From Rotaria sordida (lineage: Eukaryota > Rotifera > Eurotatoria > Philodinida > Philodinidae), in the NCBI GenBank assembly GCA_905250125.1, contig CAJNOL010000508.1, positions 62,001-126,000 of the forward strand: a DNA stretch of 64,000 nt, in the 5' to 3' direction. Numbering within the stretch: the stretch's first letter is position 1; every line of letters starts with the position of its first letter. Position numbers and translations under genes: made by a program. Positions 59,516 to 64,000 of this stretch are shown here, in pieces. A model generated the notes under the pieces. The model was given only the letters and a program-made list of their open reading frames with translations, had not been told where the DNA came from and ran no database searches.

Positions 59516-59632
59516 ATTCTATATAATAAAAATTTGCTTTCCTCTGACTAAATGGAATTACTTAGTAACATGCGTCATATATCAAATTTTATGATTCATA
59601 ATGGTGATTGAGAAAGTAGTATCATATATACC
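59516..59632. repeat. Direct repeat copy 1, upstream of the RNase Z-like gene
   Basis: About 115 bp containing ATTTGCTTTCCTCT, ACTAAATGGAATTACT, CATGCGTCATATAT and GAGAAAGTAGTATCATATAT. The same blocks in the same order and spacing occur at 59997-60118 with scattered substitutions (roughly 85% alike by eye). Confidence 0.8.
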
Positions 59633-59945
59633 CAGGTCAAACAATCAGACAGTAAGATCTTACAAGCTCATACCTCTGATCTTGTACGATCTTGTAAGAT
59701 CAGATGGAAACTGTACAAAAAATCGCCGTCTAAGAATTCTGTTGATCCGTCGTATTATAAGATTCTTGAAAGACCCTGCTACCTTGTAGGATCTTTTGCG
59801 AATCTAATATTATGATCTGATGCAAGATTTCTTAGACGACAATTTTTTGTCAGATTTTTGTAAGATTTCGTTCAGATTATAAGATCGTACATACAGATGA
59901 CAAAATCTTACGTCAGATTTTTCGATCTGGGATTTTTACATTGAT
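59633..59945. repeat. AAGATC-rich degenerate repeat between the direct repeats
   Basis: The stretch is dense in GATCTTGTAAGATCAGA-like palindromic words and their variants. It shares these words with the intron block at 15780-16210. It sits between the two direct repeats. No coding potential. Confidence 0.6.
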
Positions 59946-59996
59946 AGAAAGAATTAAAAATGAATAATTTTTTTGTAGACTTTTTTATATAGAGAT

Positions 59997-60118
59997 TAAA
60001 TTCTCTATGTTAAAAAATTTGCTTTCCTCTAACTAAATGAAATTACTCAATACCATGCGTCATATATGAAATATCATGATTCATAAACGTGATTGTGAAA
60101 GTAGTATCATATATATAC
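59997..60118. repeat. Direct repeat copy 2, next to the RNase Z-like gene start
   Basis: Second copy of the 59516-59632 sequence; it ends about 60 bp before the ATG at 60178. The RNase Z-like gene promoter may lie in or next to this copy. Confidence 0.8.
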
Positions 60119-60177
60119 ATATATTCATTTAGAGACAAGAATAAAAAAAACTTTACGTATTATTTTATTCATGAAAA

Positions 60178-61137
60178 ATGTCGAGTATGTTTCCTGTCTC
60201 AACACCTTCTACCAGTGAATGGTTATGTTCGAATGGTATTCTCTCATGGAAATTTCCACCATCTATTGGTTCATATACATTAATTGGTCGTTCAAGAGCA
60301 GCTGATGCTACTAGTTTATTCATTCCTGAATTGGATATGTTACTTGATTGTGGTTGTTTAGTGACAGTTACTCGACCTCATTATATATTTATAACACATT
60401 CACATTCAGATCACTGTCTTGATATTACTCGATTATTGAGTAGACTTCGACCACCACAAATTTATCTTCCTATATCAGCAGTTCAACCAATGAAAGATTA
60501 TATTGAGAAATGTCAAATTCTTCGAGGAGCTGGTAGAATTGATCCAGATCCCAAACAATGGACACCTAATTGTGAATTAATAGGTGTTAAGCATGATGAT
60601 TTATTACCATTTCGAAAAACGATGAAAATTCGTACATTTGATATGGATCATTCAGTACCTTGTTGTGGTTATGGATTTTATGAACGTCGACAAAAGTTAA
60701 AAAAAGAATATGAACATTTAACGAGTAAAGATATTGCCAATATGCGACGTGTTAATAAAGATTTAGAACTTTGTGAAGAACGATTATTTCCATTATTTGC
60801 TTTTATGGGTGATACAACAGCAATAATCTTTGATAAATATCAAGTAGAACTTTTTCAATTTCCATTGATTATTATTGAATGTTCATTTATTGATAATGAA
60901 CAACATGCAGAACGAGCTTCTGATGTTAAACATGTTATTTGGGTAAGAAAATGAAAAAGAAAATTAATTTAAAATAATAATCTTTTTCAAAAATTATAGG
61001 ATGATCTTCAACCTTACGTCTTACAACATCCGGAAATTATCTTTGTGCTAATTCATTTTTCACAACAATACAAAAGTGAAAAAATAAGAGAATTTTTCCA
61101 AAAGTTAAATTTACCCAATGTTGTGCCGTTTATTTAA
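60178..61137 (+). CDS. RNase Z-like metallo-beta-lactamase-fold hydrolase
   Basis: Two exons, 60178-60942 and 61000-61137, join across a 57 bp intron to 300 residues. Metal-binding motifs of the RNase Z branch are all present: HSHSDH (H74, H76, D78, H79), DHSVPCCGYGF (H158), FMGDT (D212), ECSF (E234) and a final HFSQQY (H274). The HFSQxY ending is typical of tRNase Z-type proteins. Length suits the short form. The long loop at 165-200 (basic, helical) sits where RNase Z inserts an exosite arm, but the sequence is not the canonical one. It could process tRNA 3' ends or cleave cyclic nucleotides or other phosphodiesters, as some relatives (the Apyc1-like group) do. The substrate cannot be set from the sequence. 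Start: the ATG at 60178, with a second in-frame ATG three codons later. Confidence 0.85.
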
Positions 61138-62037
61138 GAAAAAAAAAAGATTTATGTTTAAAGAATAGTCTTTATATTGACAGCTATGACAATGTTGAAT
61201 AATAGGATGCTGAAATACAAGTGGAACATTTTAAGAAAATTCAAAGAATTTGTAAAAGATATACAAAGTGATGTATCTTTATGCTTATTGAATATTAATA
61301 TTATCAACTCAATTATTTAAAGCATTAATCTATTTTTAACTTGTTGTCTAATAATCATATGTAACGAGAAATTTTAAAAAAAATTTGCGATACATATTAA
61401 ATTCATATTTATTATCAGAAAGATACGAACATTTTCCTTTAAAATGAAGAGAGTTTAGAAGTATCATGGTTAAAAACTTTCGATGAACTCGATTTAAAAA
61501 GCTATTTTTTTCTCTCTCTCTCATTGCCTTGTTTATAAATCAAACAGATATAGATATCAGCATCAATAAAAAAAATACACATTATAATTTTCACTAATTT
61601 TACTTTTTAATCTGATGATTGTGATAATATCGTATTGAGTAATCATATGCTTTCATTAGAAAAGATTTTCAAATGACTCTATTGATTATATTTATTCATT
61701 TATTTTTACACAAATTCATTCTTTGACAAACACACGATGAGATTAAATGCATATCAAACAAGCAGAATGAAGAAACAAAAAATAATTTTCACAAGTTTTA
61801 TATACTTTTATTAAATACTCTAGAATGTTTTATTATAAATGTTTTTTTTTTCGTTTAATATTTATTTCCAATTATATTCGATTTAATTGATTAAAGAGAC
61901 AGCTGAGCAAGAACTTTCTAATGATAAACTCAAACTTCGAATTTCGACGTTTTCATTTCCTTTCATCTTTTTTTCTTGCCAAAATGACACAGAAGCTATG
62001 GAATTTATCTCTACACATTATTCTGCAAAAGACACAA
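61138..62037. other. Intergenic between convergent genes
   Basis: 900 bp of AT-rich sequence between the 3' ends of the RNase Z-like and oxygenase genes. No feature seen. Confidence 0.45.
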
Positions 62038-63378
62038 TCACCATTTGAAGAGCTTAGAGAAAAACGAAAACTTGTTGTTTGATTGATCTGGTGTTTTGCG
62101 CACTCTCATTGGAAACTTGATTTGAACATGTTCAACACCAGATTTGCTCATTGAAAGACCACGTTCATTCTCAATTCGTTTCATAAAATGGTTCAATGTT
62201 TCACCATTCGATTCTACTTGGAGTGGTTCAGAGTTTGGTTGATTGGTCATCGTAACGAATGCTCCACCCGGTAATAGTTTGCGATCACTGCCCTTCTCTG
62301 TATATTGATCATTATCACTTGTATCTCGCATTGTAACTTGATCACTATTCAATTTAGTTTTCGATGGATCATGTTCGTCTCCAACATGATTCATAAAACT
62401 ATTTAAAGCTTGTTCACCATATTGAACTTGGAGTGATACAGAATTTGACAGATTATTGATGCGAATAGCATCTTTATCAGATATAAGCACAAAATCATCG
62501 TTGGGCTTCAATAATGTATCTATCTGAGTCTTGGTACATACTTCTTGCCAGATAGTGAGTCGTGCTTGATGCGGTATGCGAGGGTAGACAACGCGATGAA
62601 TACCAGACTTAAATCGATTTCCAGTCATAATACTCGCTGCTTCACCTAACCAAATCACACCAATAGAACGCTGTCCATCTTCACAATTATTTGGTCCATC
62701 GACCCATTGATCTTGCCTGAGATCTTTCAATTGAAGACCATTACATGTAGATAGAATACTCAATGAAAAAAGACCAGGATCAAAATGTGGAACACAATTC
62801 ATTTCATCAGTATTAAAGCCGATTTTGGGCTGTTGTGCAGGCCCTGTTCGTTCATTGAAATAATTCACGATATCAAGCATGCCTAACGATGACAATGGCA
62901 CTTTGTCTTTATGCGGATTTTGCGCAAGGACAGGCATATTGAAAATCACAGATTTGAGAATATTGATCAGGTTGTATAATAGCGTTGCTAGATCTTGTAA
63001 TACTTGATCTACGTCGCTTGTCAAAGGATAATGGTATTTTGCGAGACCTTGCTCATTTGTTAACACTTTAATGCCTTCTTTATGGTGCACACGTGAATAA
63101 CCAAAGGCATTGGATGATTGATATTGTAATTTTTCCTCTGGCTGTTGACCAAAGAAAGCTGACAAGGTTGTTTTAATGTCATTGAGTTTCTCGACTAGCT
63201 GGTCGTTTTGATTTGGCAATCGAATGAAACACCAACCAGTGGATTCGAGTTCATTTTGCAATCGATGAATTTCGCTTGAATCACCAATAAAGAGTTTGTC
63301 AAAATCAACAAGAACATGGCCGTTAAAACTGTACTCGGTCGTCATGAAAGTGGTAAAGAAAAGTGTCGATGTGGCCAT
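62038..63378 (-). CDS. Intronless 2OG-Fe(II) (IPNS-like) oxygenase with a duplicated C-terminal tail
   Basis: A single open frame of 446 residues. The N-terminal DIOX_N region includes STGWCFIRLP (46-55), and the jelly-roll core holds the Fe(II) triad: H198-x-D200 in VPHFDPGLFSL and H261 in SGIHRVVYP, plus R273 in QARLTIWQ, which would hold 2-oxoglutarate. This is the isopenicillin-N-synthase-like dioxygenase superfamily; the substrate cannot be told. Past the core, a 37-residue block (LQVQYGEQALNSFMNHV near 316) recurs at 386 (LQVESNGETLNHFMKRI), so the tail is a tandem duplication that plain IPNS-like enzymes lack. The gene has no intron and visibly higher GC and more mixed codon use than most neighbours, which fits acquisition by transfer or retroposition. 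An in-frame ATG at codon 12 is an alternative start. Confidence 0.85.
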   Translation of the reverse strand: MATSTLFFTTFMTTEYSFNGHVLVDFDKLFIGDSSEIHRLQNELESTGWCFIRLPNQNDQLVEKLNDIKTTLSAFFGQQPEEKLQYQSSNAFGYSRVHHKEGIKVLTNEQGLAKYHYPLTSDVDQVLQDLATLLYNLINILKSVIFNMPVLAQNPHKDKVPLSSLGMLDIVNYFNERTGPAQQPKIGFNTDEMNCVPHFDPGLFSLSILSTCNGLQLKDLRQDQWVDGPNNCEDGQRSIGVIWLGEAASIMTGNRFKSGIHRVVYPRIPHQARLTIWQEVCTKTQIDTLLKPNDDFVLISDKDAIRINNLSNSVSLQVQYGEQALNSFMNHVGDEHDPSKTKLNSDQVTMRDTSDNDQYTEKGSDRKLLPGGAFVTMTNQPNSEPLQVESNGETLNHFMKRIENERGLSMSKSGVEHVQIKFPMRVRKTPDQSNNKFSFFSKLFKW

Positions 63379-64000
63379 GCATAAGAAAAATGTGTTGTTT
63401 CTTATACCGTCAGAATCATGCGTCAGCTATGTTATTGCTCAATCTATAGAAACGATGAGTCATACGTATGACTTGACTATTGCATTTTGGTTATGTGACT
63501 ACATTTGATATTTCAATTCTTTTTTCTTTTCTTATCAAATTAGATTTATACAGTTAATATTACAATACGAGATGATCTTTTTGATAAGACAATCATAACA
63601 ACTACACAATAATGGATATATCTTTAGATATTACTGTAAATATCTCAGTTGTCCGACAAGATTTGGACTGTACTTGTCATATCATCTAACTATGTACTCA
63701 TCTTTTTGCGTACAAGAACAACCATCTGCTGTGAGAACATCGATGTGAGATGGCCAGCTGTAATGGAAAAATATATCACCGCAAGGGATGTACATATCAT
63801 TGGCCGCTTTAAATATTGCAACCCTATAAGTCATCTGAAAAAGTTAGCAAATAAGGAGACATCTTGCAAACTGAAATATCATCCTGCTATTCTCACATAT
63901 CTATTTTCAATCTTTTCAATACAATGCGATCACATTTGTACCAACGCTGCTTTCATTGATGGGAGCGGATTTGTCGTGGATGACGATCATCCTTTTAAAA
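63379..64000. other. Right-edge flank, no gene recognised
   Basis: Upstream flank of the oxygenase gene. The last 400 bp have a more even base mix and could belong to a coding exon or element that continues past the window, but no family is recognisable. Confidence 0.35.

Noticed and set aside
1-64000. tRNA, rRNA, CRISPR arrays or a prokaryotic contaminant segment
   Set aside because: I looked for TTCGAATCC-type T-loops, conserved rRNA words, regular spacer arrays and Shine-Dalgarno-led operons and found none. Introns throughout the coding regions argue for eukaryotic DNA.

Overview
The window looks like nuclear DNA of a small metazoan, most likely a bdelloid rotifer (Rotaria/Adineta type). 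The reasons are AT-rich sequence, many genes cut by 45-95 bp GT-AG introns, gene families that are expanded in bdelloids (receiver-like + ADP-ribosyltransferase + TPR proteins, F-box-like proteins, IPNS-like oxygenases), and short arrays of TGTGGG, the telomere unit described for Adineta. The taxon is an inference from families and texture. No search was run.

Layout, left to right. CFAP157 (minus, runs off the left edge) is divergent from the nucleolar helicase DDX18 (1069-5472). A receiver-like/ART/TPR gene follows on the minus strand (6648-8985). Two abutting foldback elements lie at 9211-10513, then a gene-free stretch to 13.5 kb. An 11-exon coiled-coil gene with a 3 kb intron (13499-19105, minus) is divergent from FHAD1 (20095-30331, plus); a 10-N assembly gap lies between them. 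Then come a three-KH, hnRNP K-like gene (32023-33432, minus), a stray ABCB-type exon (35796-35957) and an F-box/LRR-like gene (37700-40812, minus).

The stretch 40.8-50 kb is gene-poor and built of repeats: degenerate tandem arrays, telomere-like hairpins, a 1.18 kb hAT-type element with a perfect 8 bp duplication, a 1.15 kb TTAA-flanked element and a possible Gypsy integrase scrap. After it come a four-exon gene of unknown function (50022-51332), a 2.0 kb DNA transposon with about 203 bp inverted repeats and a DDE transposase (52118-54142), CYB5D1 (55106-56083), a broken piggyBac copy (58829-59515), an RNase Z-like metallo-beta-lactamase gene (60178-61137) and an intronless 2OG-Fe(II) oxygenase gene (62038-63378, minus).

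There is no operon logic. CFAP157, CYB5D1 and FHAD1 belong to families linked to motile cilia or sperm, which fits a ciliated animal. The richest novelty is in the mobile DNA. At least five DNA-transposon types (hAT, piggyBac-like, Tc1/mariner-like foldbacks, an IS5/Harbinger-like DDE element, a TTAA element with a GGGCCC terminus) sit in intergenic DNA and inside unusually long introns. I see no CRISPR array, no prokaryotic gene cluster and no tRNA or rRNA gene. I did not find a clear new multi-gene system.
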